DNA from: a candidate division SR1 bacterium CG_4_9_14_3_um_filter_40_9
GTDB taxonomy: Bacteria > Patescibacteriota > Gracilibacteria > Absconditabacterales > Absconditicoccaceae
Reading direction: 5' to 3'
NCBI GenBank assembly: GCA_002791215.1
Contig: PFWQ01000017.1
Location: 1 to 6,918 of the forward strand
Length of the DNA stretch: 6,918 bases
Below are positions 1-6,754 of this stretch, one piece after another. Position 1 is the first letter of the stretch. Each line of letters starts with the position of its first letter. A model generated the notes under the pieces. The model saw only the letters and a program-made list of their open reading frames with translations, ran no database searches and was not told where the DNA came from. A program made the position numbers and the translations under genes.

Positions 1-1
1 C

Positions 2-42
2 ATCTAAGATTTATCATTTAAAATCTAAAATTATTATTTTAA
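2..42. repeat. Degenerate 7-bp tandem repeat upstream of the phosphoesterase
   Basis: Five consecutive AT-rich heptads can be laid end to end from position 2, each beginning with AT; ATCTAAG (2-8) and ATCTAAA (23-29) differ at one base. The array runs up to the ATG at 43, with the in-frame TAA at 40-42 at its end. AT-richness alone can imitate such a pattern, but the same 7-9 bp phasing recurs in GC-richer spacers of this window. No clear promoter was identified here, and the upstream side is cut by the window edge. Confidence 0.5.
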
Positions 43-1320
43 ATGCTTCTTATCTGAGATCTTCATATCACTTCACGTTACAAGGACAAAATCCTCGCCG
101 AGCTGCAAAGCTTCGTGGAAGCTTATCCTGACGAAAAAAACATCATTTTCCTGGGAGATTATGTGTATCATTTTTCCTACGATAGAAATGCATTGATGAG
201 CTTGTATCATTTTTTCTTGGAATTATTCAAGGCTGGGAAACATGTATATATCCTTGCGGGAAATCATGACCGGCTAGGCAATAATTTCGTCTTTGAGGAG
301 GCGAAGAAAGCTTTTGAAGTAATGTTAAATGTTAAATGAGAAATGATAAATACACAGCATGTTGGTCAAATTAAATTTATAACTGAACCGATGCTGACAG
401 AAATCGAAGGAGAAAAGATTTTCTTCTTCCCCTACTTCATCGATATGGAAAACGCGAAACTGGAAATGTGAAATGAAAAATCAAGAACCGTTAACCGTTC
501 TACGTTACCCGTTATCCAAACGCTAATAGACTCTCTAAATAAGAACGAAAAACTCTCGTGAATCGCCAATCAGATTCTTTTGGATATGGTCGAGAAAGAA
601 AAAAACCTAACAGTAATCCATCATCATTATATCAATAATACAAAATTCCCAGGACAGAAATCCATCTTCCATTACAAGGATGTGGCACTGGATGAAGCAT
701 TTCTTGATATGCCCGATATCAAGATGATTTCCGGGCATCTGCACCAGGCGTTTGCTCACAAAAATTATCTCTGCACCGGAAGCGTCCGATCGACCAGCTC
801 GCTGGAAACCAACCAGATGAAATATCTCCGAACCTACAGTAATCCCGCTAAAGCGTGACAAGCGGCGCAGATGGAAGCGCATGAACTGAATATCAATCCC
901 TACATCACCCTTGAGGAAACGGGCGTGATCGATGAATCAGTATTGCTCAATCAGATAGAAAATGTCCGTGAAGCGAATAGAAAAAATCTCAGCGATAGTA
1001 CGACGCGGAAAATAAAATTTATGAACAAAAAAAACATCAATCTGAATTCACTTTACCTCTCACTCAAGGTCGATAACATTGACTACGAACACATAGAAAA
1101 ATTCGTGGATGAAGATCTGCGCATGAAGATCAAAGACATCAAACTCAAAAAAAATATTCAAGATATCGAAGATATCAGAGAAAATTTTGAAACTTCTGGA
1201 AAAAATCTTTCGGAGAGTTTCGCAGACCGGAAGCAGATTTTGAAGGAATATCTGCAAAGCAAATATCCAAATGATTTCCAAAAATACGAAGAGACGCTTC
1301 ATGAAATGAAATTATTATAA
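43..1320 (+). CDS. Calcineurin-like metallophosphoesterase (code 25, five in-frame UGA)
   Basis: This is a 425-residue protein read through TGA at 55, 337, 469, 559 and 856 and ending at TAA 1318-1320. The ATG at 43 follows an in-frame TAA and puts the first metal-binding motif at the very N-terminus, as is usual for this fold. The motif series is complete: GDLH (residues 5-8, the G encoded by TGA), GDY (38-40), GNHD (73-76), HHH (193-195) and GHLH (231-234), followed by a TGSVRS strand. These ligands bind the two-metal centre that hydrolyses phosphoester bonds; the order fits the Mre11/SbcD-type and related phosphoesterases. The substrate cannot be told. Residues after about 275 form a charged, helix-rich C-terminal part with no motif I recognise. 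Two stretches (residues about 94-103 and 142-158) are encoded by short tandem repeats and look like insertions into surface loops. The gene ends directly against a GC-rich repeat element. No Shine-Dalgarno sequence is seen. The family call is firm; a DNA-repair role is only a possibility. Confidence 0.9.
322..351 (+). repeat. 7-bp tandem repeat inside the phosphoesterase gene
   Basis: Four heptads run end to end: ATGTTAA at 322 and again at 329, then ATGAGAA at 336 and ATGATAA at 343. The frame stays open because the TGA at 337 is glycine. The repeat is translated as a low-complexity stretch (about residues 94-103) between a helix rich in E and K and the KFITEP strand. It resembles the AT-rich heptads upstream of the gene. 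Confidence 0.7.
466..514 (+). repeat. Second 7-bp tandem repeat inside the phosphoesterase gene
   Basis: Heptads continue in phase for about 49 bp: ATGTGAA at 466, ATGAAAA at 473, then a set ending in CGTTA or CGTTC (ACCGTTA at 487, ACCGTTC at 494, TACGTTA at 501, CCCGTTA at 508). The CGTT words resemble those in the spacer between permease and ATPase at 6753-6783. Translation gives residues about 142-158, including RTVNRSTLP, in a part of the protein between the FFFPYF strand and the histidine triplet. Confidence 0.7.
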
Positions 1321-1522
1321 CCCCCAACCCCCTACAAGGGGGCTTCAAACCTTCCGACCTCCCCCGAACTGTCGGGGTCGGCCACCCTCCTTATCCAGCT
1401 ATGCTGGACTGTAGTCAGGAGGGACAATTATCAATTAATGGTGGTCCACTGTACAGCGGACAGGGTTCCCTTTCAGTGTAGAGGTTTGTTCCTCCCCTCG
1501 AAGGGGAGGCTAGGTGGGGTCT
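1321..1522. mobile_element. MITE-like GC-rich inverted-repeat element, copy 1
   Basis: This is a roughly 200 bp non-coding element that starts just after the phosphoesterase stop codon and ends 20 bp before the truD start. A second copy lies after truD in the same orientation. The ends are imperfect inverted repeats: the C-rich left end with CTTCAAACCTT and the right end with GAGGTTTG and GGTGGGGTCT. Internal palindromes are TCCAGC/GCTGGA at 1394-1408 nested in CCCTCCT/AGGAGGG (1385-1423), GTCC...GGAC at 1444-1461 with one mismatched pair, and CCTCCCCT/AGGGGAGG at 1491-1509. It encodes no transposase and has no clear target-site duplication. It may be a non-autonomous mobile element or a structured RNA or terminator; the two-copy structure is certain, the mechanism is not. 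Confidence 0.75.
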
Positions 1523-1542
1523 TTAAATATCTAATTTGACGA

Positions 1543-2484
1543 ATGCTCTACTCTTTCAAACAGAAATCCCAAGACTTTATCGTAGAAGAAGTATTGCCTT
1601 TCAAACTCGCATGAGAAGGCGATGCTTTTTTCGTCTATTTCGAAAAAAGGAATCTGAATACCATGGATGTAGTGAATCATCTCTGCAAGGAGTTTGGAAT
1701 CTCTAGGCTAACCCTTGGAATCGCTGGGCTCAAAGATAAGAACGCCATCACCAGACAATGGATCAGTATCTACAAAAGTGCGCTCAAAAAAATCTGAGGG
1801 GAAAATGCATTTGTAAATGCTCTGTCTGAAGTCGCAAGAGTTATCAAGACCGACTGGCATGAAAAACCTATCGGCATGACTGACAAAATCAGCAATATGT
1901 TTTACATCAGATTGAGAGCCAATCAAGCCATCGGACTCAAAGATAAAGAAAATATCCAGAAACGTGTCACGGAATTATTGGAGAAATGATTTCCTAATTT
2001 TTTCGGTGATCAGAGATTTTGAATTAATTTTCAGAATATTAATATGGGCAGAGACCTTATCGAAGGCAAGCTTAAGATCAGGGAGAATTTTGAAGCGAAA
2101 TTTAAATTACAAGCCTACGCAAGTCATCTTTTCAATGAATATCTGAAAGAGAAGTTGAAAGGTGCACTGGCGCATGGGGGCAAAGACTTACCTATAACTG
2201 AAGGAGAAACTTGACCGATCTTCGGCTATGACAACAAACTCAGTCCCGCAGGGACTGTTGCTGCGAAGCGCGAAATCGCTTTTATGAAACAGTACAAGAT
2301 AGGGAAAGAATTTTTCGCTATGTATGAAAAATATCATATCTTCTGACTCAGAAGATTACTTCGAGTCTGTCCGAAAGATATTCTTTTCCGTTTTCAGGGC
2401 GATGACATCTTGTTACAATTTGCACTTCCGTGAGGAACCTATGCAAGTATATTAGTTGATGAGTTATTGAAAATCACTAAATAA
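1543..2484 (+). CDS. truD: tRNA pseudouridine synthase D, TruD (code 25, seven in-frame UGA)
   Basis: TruD converts uridine 13 of certain tRNAs to pseudouridine in the cytoplasm. The 313-residue product is slightly shorter than the E. coli enzyme (about 350). It opens with the typical FKQKSQDFIVEE strand and has the catalytic-loop motif GLKDKNAITRQW (residues 62-73), where D65 corresponds to the family's catalytic aspartate. The strongest signature is GFPNFFGDQRFG at 149-160, whose first and last glycines are both encoded by TGA. TGPIFGY follows near 223-229, again with a TGA glycine (224). TGA codons lie at 1612, 1795, 1987, 2020, 2212, 2344 and 2431; the stop is TAA. The ATG at 1543 gives the expected N-terminus; no ribosome binding site is visible. 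The gene sits alone between two direct repeat copies and may be transcribed with the phosphoesterase upstream or from an unseen promoter near 1520-1540. Confidence 0.95.
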
Positions 2485-2487
2485 AAA

Positions 2488-2698
2488 AGACCCCCTAAAT
2501 CCCCCTCCAATGGGGACCTCAAACCTCCCGACCTCCCCCGAACCGTCGGGGTCGGCCACCCTCCTTATCCAGCTATGCTGGACTGTAGTCAGGAGGGACA
2601 ATGAAAAAATCAATGGTGGTCCGCTGTACAGCGGACAGGGTCCCCTTTCAGGGTAGAGGTTTGGTTCCTCCCCTCGGAGGGGAGGCTAGGTGGGGTCT
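2488..2698. mobile_element. MITE-like GC-rich inverted-repeat element, copy 2
   Basis: This second copy fills the gap between the convergent ends of truD (stop 2484) and the three-hairpin membrane protein (stop codon at 2706-2708). It shares a run of nearly 60 identical bases with copy 1, from the GTCGGGGTCGG segment to GGAGGGACAAT. The ends form an imperfect inverted repeat of about 40 bp, AGACCCC at the left and GGGGTCT at the right. The internal palindrome GTCCGCTGTACAGCGGAC (2619-2636) is perfect here, and CCTCCCCT/AGGGGAGG lies at 2667-2685. By position it may serve as a two-way terminator for both convergent genes, but no clear T-run follows the hairpins, so this role is inferred. Confidence 0.75.
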
Positions 2699-2705
2699 CT
2701 GAATT

Positions 2706-3650
2706 TTATGTGCCTGCGAATTCCCTGAAGATCTGGTAGACGATAAGTAAGAATAAAAATATCACCATAGACACGATGAATACGTTGACGATAAATCACG
2801 TTGCTTTCTTGAAAGTCTCCTCTTTGCCTCACGACGTGATGAATAGGAAACCCGCATAAAATACCGCTATTACCAATGCTGCACCTAGGACGAATCATAA
2901 TATCCTCGCTATATCCACGATAAGATCTGATGCTTTCGCTCCGAATTCCGGCGTCTGCGCGATAAAGAATATATAATCGATGAGTTTGATGAATACCAAG
3001 GCGAGAAGCACATTCAGGATTCATTTTTGGATGGTCTTTATCTTGTCCGATTGATCCATAGATGCCATCACCCTAAATCCATAGATGATGATCATCACGA
3101 TAGCGAAGAAGAATGCCAAGACCTTGAAGAAACTCAATATCTGCAAAAACAGGTTATTTTGGACACTCTGTACAAGCTGATTGGTTCATTGCAGACCTCC
3201 GATATTGAGAACCGAGCCCAATATCCGCGTCACCCCGAAGACAAGAAAGGCGCCGTATCCTATATATATGAGAGACATTCATGCTTTCTTCGCGCCATCT
3301 GCTTCTTTTGCATTCATGATGAAATTCATTCATGCTACTACCAAGAATATGAATAAGATAGCGAATCCTAGTACCCTGATCACATCTCGCAATTGCCCAC
3401 CAGCTCCTCCGCATTTCGTTGGTGTCTGTGCAGGATTTCCTGGGTAGAAAAGATTTTTTATATTTTCCATCAATGTTTTGTCTCTGTATATGCAGATATT
3501 GAAAACCGTCTCCACTCTTCCATATTCATCAGGAGTCTCACTCGTAAGATATTTAGCGAAATTTTGATCAAAAGATGGGGCTACTGCAAAACTTACTCCA
3601 ATTCACGATAGGATCAATAATGAGAAGATTGTTTTTTTGATGATGGACAT
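2706..3650 (-). CDS. Membrane protein with three pilin-like helix hairpins (code 25, eight in-frame UGA)
   Basis: This is a 314-residue protein, last of the four-gene minus-strand set, ending at TAA. It has a signal peptide (about residues 1-24, KKTIFSLLILSGIGVSFA), then an exported segment of about 65 residues with two cysteines (C53 and C80) that could pair. Three successive hairpins follow, each a hydrophobic helix, a short charged loop and a second hydrophobic helix: about 88-148 (loop NAKEADGAKKAG), 168-232 (loop SMDQSDKIKTIQKG) and 246-311 (loop SGGKEETFKKATG). Each hairpin looks like the single one in the pilin-like neighbour and like TrbC/VirB2-type or candidate-phyla T4SS pilin domains. 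With six membrane segments plus a signal it could instead fill a VirB6-like channel role. TGA glycines occur at residues 16, 107, 124, 155, 210, 252, 274 and 285. The coding call is firm; the function is inferred from shape and context. Confidence 0.82.
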
Positions 3651-3680
3651 GGTTGTTATACAAATAATAAATAATGGTCT

Positions 3681-3749
3681 GTCATTGCGAACGAAGTGTG
3701 GCAATCTGGACCAAATAAGCGGTTAGATTGCTTTGTACCTCGCAATGAC
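3681..3749. repeat. 69-bp hairpin repeat between the two pilin-like genes
   Basis: The outer arms GTCATTGCGA (3681-3690) and TCGCAATGAC (3740-3749) are perfectly complementary, and the inner arm ends GCAATCT (3701-3707) and AGATTGC (3725-3731) pair again, with an imperfect middle and a loop of about 17 bases. The arms resemble a palindromic repeat (GTCATTGCGA...GCAATCT) that I recall from intergenic regions of many unrelated bacteria; this rests on memory, not on a search. In the transcript it would form a long hairpin in the 109-base spacer, where it could stabilise the pilin message or reduce read-through into the last gene. Confidence 0.75.
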
Positions 3750-3759
3750 GACCGCCGAA

Positions 3760-4260
3760 TTAGAATCACGAACTGCCTCCGGCAGTTCCAAATACGGAAT
3801 TGATCAGACCGACCACGATTCTGATGATCGCATAGAATCCAGTCAGTAAGAGGACTCCTATCGTTATATTGATCAATCTTTTTTTCACTTTGGCTATGTC
3901 GCCTTCTTTGTGTAAAGCATTGGTCACCATCAAGAGCCCGTTGTAGATGATCAAGATCACTGCCACGACAAGCCCTATATATACCGCCCATTGAAGATAT
4001 GGGGCGATATTATTTCTAAGCCGATCTAAGGTATTAGCAATCTTGTATTGGCTTTGATAGCCTCACTGTTGATCAGTGATATCATTTAATGCTGTTTCCT
4101 GGATTTCATAATTTTTATTGGCTTCACCTGCCACATTATCCAATACTTCTATGGGAGTGCTTCCATACAATCATCGATTATCTCTGTTCCCTTGAGCGAG
4201 AACAGTGGAAAGTGCACAAAGCACAAATAGTCAAATCAGAATTTTTTTTATTTGTTTCAT
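3760..4260 (-). CDS. TrbC/VirB2-type pilin-like protein (code 25, four in-frame UGA)
   Basis: This is a 166-residue protein starting at the ATG at 4260 and ending at TAA. Residues 1-22 are a classic signal peptide (KKILIGLFVLCALSTVLA). A polar segment rich in N and Q follows, then two membrane helices: about 91-115 (VYIGLVVAVILIIYNGLLM) and 129-156, joined by the charged loop HKEGDIAKVKKR. A signal peptide, a polar N-terminal part and a two-helix hairpin is the layout of VirB2/TrbC conjugative pilins and of the T4SS pilin family common in candidate-phyla bacteria. Such subunits insert in the inner membrane and may be assembled into a filament or channel. TGA glycines are at 4231, 4171, 4063 and 3766; the last falls in the C-terminal GGSSGF tail. 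A promoter-like sequence precedes the gene, so it may be transcribed independently of the VWA gene upstream. Family membership is likely; filament formation is unproven. Confidence 0.82.
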
Positions 4261-4261
4261 A

Positions 4262-4301
4262 GAAAACGATGAAGTGATAAAACGATCAAGCGCTTAAACG
4301 A
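4262..4301. repeat. 8-bp tandem repeat in the leader of the pilin-like gene
   Basis: Five octads lie in perfect 8-bp phase one base before the minus-strand ATG. On the + strand they include gaaaacga (4262), taaaacga (4278) and ttaaacga (4294), with tgaagtga and tcaagcgc between. On the gene's strand the units read like TCGTTTTC and TCGTTTAA. They occupy the place where a Shine-Dalgarno sequence would lie. Confidence 0.75.
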
Positions 4302-4316
4302 ACTCAAACTTGCTAT

Positions 4317-4344
4317 TTTATATACAAATAACACTATTTTGCAA
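4317..4344 (-). promoter_or_regulatory. Candidate promoter of the pilin-like gene
   Basis: On the minus strand TTGCAA (4344-4339) and TATAAA (4322-4317) are separated by 16 bases, matching a sigma-70-like promoter. It lies about 56 bases before the ATG at 4260, downstream of the VWA stop codon. The -35 lies in ATTTTGCAAA (4336-4345), identical over ten bases to the sequence holding the shared -35 box at 5924-5933. Confidence 0.5.
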
Positions 4345-4352
4345 ACTCTTTG

Positions 4353-5339
4353 CTAAGTGCGGGGAAGACTGATTTGCCTCATTTTTATATAAAGCAAAAA
4401 CATCACACAGATTCACATGGTGGCGAGCAGATACTGATTGAGTACGATATACTGGTTTTCTATCTTCTGCTTTTCCTGTGCCTTGATGACATCTTTGAGA
4501 TAGCCGAAGAATTCATCAAAATTACTTTCTTGCAATACTCTATAGAACTCTCCTCCAGTCTGCTTGGTCACTTCCTGCAAGAGCGGGATATTGATACTGG
4601 TTTGTACCGGACTTCACCATTTATCGTAGCCGATGAGATAATCAGATGCTCCGACTCCTAGTGCGAATACAGGGACTTTTTTTTTCTGGATGATGGATAA
4701 GACTTGTATCGGATCATATCATTTGTTACTGTCTCCATCCGTGATAAGGATGATAATCCCTGGATATTCCGGATCCTGAAGTCTGACTCCACATCTATGT
4801 GCGGAGCAGGCCTTATCTAGATTTTTTATACCTAGCAAGAGCGCATCTCCTATCGCCGTACCGATGAAATCCTCTGTCGGCGGGAAATCTCCGAGATTCG
4901 TGTCTTCGAATTTGGATATGATAGCATTGGTATCCGTAGAAAATGGGATATAGATAAATGGAATCCCCGAAAAGGCGATGAGCGAGATATTATAGCCGTC
5001 CAACGTCTGGATGAGTTTGAGCAGAGCAGTTTTTGCAGCATCATATCTACTCGGTTTGATATCATCAGCCGCCATGGAAATCGATACGTCAAACATGATC
5101 TGCACAGGAAGGATTTTTTCAGTGATGATTTTCTTGTCACTCACGAATTGGAGATCCAAGGGTAGAAGCACTATGGAAAACGCTAATACGAGATTCACGA
5201 TTTTGAAGAGAATACGCTTATTCTGATTAAAATATTTTGCAGGGAGAAGGAATTTCGGTTTGAGATTAAAAAAATACGTCACTAGAAGCAGGACGAGAAA
5301 ACATAGAGAGATGAATATTCACGTAGAATTGTAAATCAT
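4353..5339 (-). CDS. BatA-like membrane protein with von Willebrand A domain (code 25, four in-frame UGA)
   Basis: This is a 328-residue protein with two N-terminal membrane helices (about 7-24 and 43-60), a VWA domain (about 78-270) and a C-terminal helix (303-319) followed by a short basic tail. The metal-ion-dependent adhesion site is intact: DVSIS (D84, S86, S88), T161 in GTAIGD, and D201 in ITDGD. The later FALGVG strand and QTGGEFYRV motif are typical of BatA/BatB and related VWA membrane proteins, which mediate metal-dependent protein contacts at the envelope. The domain would lie between the second and third membrane segments. The ATG at 5339 is the only one before the upstream in-frame TAA. 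TGA glycines lie at 5319, 4719, 4614 and 4413; the stop is TAG. Only 33 bases separate it from the PrgI-like gene, so the two are probably co-transcribed. No MoxR ATPase or other Bat partner is seen in the window, so a scaffold or adhesion role in the pilus-like set is inferred. Confidence 0.88.
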
Positions 5340-5346
5340 ATAATCG

Positions 5347-5378
5347 TTTAAACGTTGAAGCGCTTAAGCATCTTAAAT
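5347..5378. repeat. 8-bp tandem repeat between the PrgI-like and VWA genes
   Basis: The octads TTTAAACG (5347), TTGAAGCG (5355), CTTAAGCA (5363) and TCTTAAAT (5371) run in phase through the short spacer, overlap the stop codon of the PrgI-like gene (5373-5375), and end eight bases before the VWA ATG. Words with AAGCG and TTAAACG are shared with the octads before the pilin-like gene. Confidence 0.55.
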
Positions 5379-5813
5379 CAGTCCGCCCTTTTCGATATCC
5401 TTTAATTTATCTTTGTCGAATCAGCTTTCTTTGTTTTCTATAACCGCTTTCTCTTCTTCAGATTTCGCTTCTTTGATTTTTATCTCTGTAGGATTACGCT
5501 TTTCGTAATTGATCTGGAATTTTTTGGTGGTATCAAAAAAATTGTTCCTTACCATTTTGGCGATGAAGGCGATGAGTCCGAGTTCAGATATCTTGAAAAA
5601 TGCGATCACGATAAAAATGATAAACACAAAGATCGCTAATATGACCCCTACACCTCTTGATCACCCTTTGAATGCGTTGAATATTCACATGGCAGCTGCC
5701 ACCCCTATCGCCAGGAGAAACAATTGTATGATCGATAAATTGATCGGCCCTATCTGGAAGGTCAATCACGCGAGCAATCATTTTTTGATGTTTTTGGGGT
5801 AAACTACTTTCAT
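5373..5813 (-). CDS. Small PrgI-like membrane protein (code 25, five in-frame UGA)
   Basis: This is a 146-residue protein, first of the minus-strand set, from the ATG at 5813 to TAA. It has a short basic N-terminus (PKNIKK), two membrane helices at about 26-45 and 56-73, then FKISELGLIAFIAK, an amphipathic stretch to about residue 105, and a charged tail rich in E and K. Two closely spaced helices after a short N-terminus, followed by a soluble helix, resemble PrgI-family proteins of type IV secretion loci, which usually sit beside the VirB4-type ATPase. That similarity is weak and rests mainly on layout and context; it could be an unrelated two-helix protein. No VirB4 gene is present in the window. 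TGA glycines are at 5778, 5766, 5685, 5661 and 5421. The five TGA codons and the good promoter upstream make the reading frame itself secure. Confidence 0.75.
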
Positions 5814-5822
5814 AACAGAGTT

Positions 5823-5895
5823 TAAAGTTCATAAAGTTCATAAGGTTTGCAAAGTATTCGGTCATCTTTATAACTTTCAACTTTATAACCTTCAA
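5823..5895. repeat. 9-bp and 15-bp tandem repeats in the leader of the PrgI-like gene
   Basis: Next to the gene, TAAAGTTCA occurs twice in tandem (5823-5831 and 5832-5840), followed by the related TAAGGTTTG. Further from the gene, the 15-mers CTTTATAACTTTCAA (5866-5880) and CTTTATAACCTTCAA (5881-5895) are tandem and differ at one base; each divides into 8 plus 7. They lie between promoter and start codon, so they would be in the 5' leader of the transcript. Confidence 0.75.
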
Positions 5896-5903
5896 CTAAG
5901 GTT

Positions 5904-5932
5904 AGTATAATTAAAAGACGTGCATTTTGCAA
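5904..5932 (-). promoter_or_regulatory. Candidate promoter of the PrgI-like/VWA genes
   Basis: On the minus strand TTGCAA (5932-5927) and TATACT (5909-5904) stand 17 bases apart, the optimal spacing for a housekeeping-type promoter. It precedes the PrgI-like ATG by 90 bases and would give a repeat-rich leader. Confidence 0.6.
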
Positions 5933-5954
5933 ATTAATCTTATATTGATATACA
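5927..5954 (+). promoter_or_regulatory. Candidate divergent promoter of the ABC permease
   Basis: The same self-complementary TTGCAA (5927-5932), read on the + strand, is followed after 16 bases by TATACA (5949-5954). Transcription would begin about 5960-5962, right at the permease ATG at 5963, giving an almost leaderless message, or a leader of about 46 bases if the ATG at 6008 is used. Confidence 0.45.
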
Positions 5955-5962
5955 CCACAAAA

Positions 5963-6754
5963 ATGCTAAAAGCAGGGTTGCTAAATTTATTACATTACCA
6001 TAGTATCATGTGACCTATCTATATCATGCGAATCAGACAGATAAAGAGATACTGGCGTTCAAAAGCGAGAATAATCGGTTCTCTTGGCCAGCCTCTTCTT
6101 TTTTTGGTAGCCTTGTGATATGGTCTTGGACCTATGTATCAGAAAGCGTGATGAGGTAATTATATAGAATTCCTCGCACCAGGTATCATCGCCATGAGTA
6201 TCCTATTTACCGCCATGTTCAATGGAATAGAAGTCATCCGGGACAGGCAATTTGGATTTCTCAAAGAAACCTTGGTAGCTCCCGTTTCCAGATATAAAAT
6301 CATGATCGGCAGAACGCTTGGTGGAGCAACGGTTGCATCATTGCAATGAGTCGTGGTATTTCTCATTTCTATGGCGATAGGATTCAGGCCAGAAAATCGA
6401 TCCATGGTCGTTGTGGCATTTGGATTTATGTTTTTGATAGCGATACTGTTTACGGCACTCGGGACAGCTATCGCATCCAAACTTGAAGATATGCAAGGAT
6501 TCCAATTGATTATGAACTTCATCATCATGCCGGTATTTTTCCTTTCCGGAGCATTGTTCCCGCTGGATGGGCTTCCAAAAATTATTGATTATGTTACGAG
6601 ATTTAATCCGCTTACCTATGGTGTGGATGGCGTCAGATGATCACTTATCGGCGTGAGTCATTTTGGATTGGGAATTGATTTCTTGGTACTGGCATCTATA
6701 ACTATTGCGGTCACCCTGCTGGGAAGCTATCTATTTTCGAAGATAGAAATATAG
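5963..6754 (+). CDS. ABC-2 type transporter permease (code 25, six in-frame UGA)
   Basis: This is the membrane subunit of an export ABC transporter of the DrrB/NodJ type, 263 residues from the ATG at 5963. The N-terminal cytoplasmic part RQIKRYWRSKARIIGSLGQP leads into the first helix (LLFLVALGYGLG). The family core follows: PGIIAMSILFTAMFNG (73-88), the coupling region FGFLKETLVAPVSR (97-110), further helices to about residue 200 (IIMPVFFLSGALFPLDGLP) and NPLTYGVDGVRG (215-226), then a last helix and TAG stop. TGA glycines lie at 6011, 6116, 6149, 6152, 6347 and 6638; the pair at 6149/6152 gives part of a GGG run. The start is uncertain: ATG at 6008 would remove 15 residues (MLKAGLLNLLHYHSI) and give a length nearer the family norm. 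The ATPase gene follows after 73 bases. The substrate cannot be inferred. Confidence 0.92.

Noticed and set aside
1321..1522. tRNA or riboswitch in the structured spacer
   Set aside because: The hairpins do not form a cloverleaf or any riboswitch core I recognise, and the same element recurs after truD between convergent genes, where a riboswitch would not be placed.
43..2484. Phosphoesterase and truD as pseudogenes broken by several stop codons
   Set aside because: All interruptions are TGA, never TAA or TAG, with no frameshifts and intact motifs; the same holds for every other gene in the window, so this is recoding, not decay.
2667..2685. Classical intrinsic terminator at the CCTCCCCT hairpin
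   Set aside because: No T-run follows on either strand, so a terminator call rests on position only and was left as a remark.
2686..3024. Minus-strand 112-residue open frame and overlapping plus-strand frames at 3027-3447
   Set aside because: They are out of frame with the 2706-3650 membrane protein, lack family motifs or sensible composition, and run into the GC-rich repeat.
4262..4301. CRISPR-like array
   Set aside because: The units are 8 bp with no unique spacers between them and no cas genes nearby.
6160..6528. Minus-strand 122-residue open frame opposite the permease
   Set aside because: It is antisense to an ABC-2 permease with clear family motifs; its composition is typical of a shadow frame.
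43..6754. TGA as selenocysteine or tryptophan
   Set aside because: The TGA codons fall where families have glycine, are far too many for selenocysteine, and TGG is in regular use for tryptophan.
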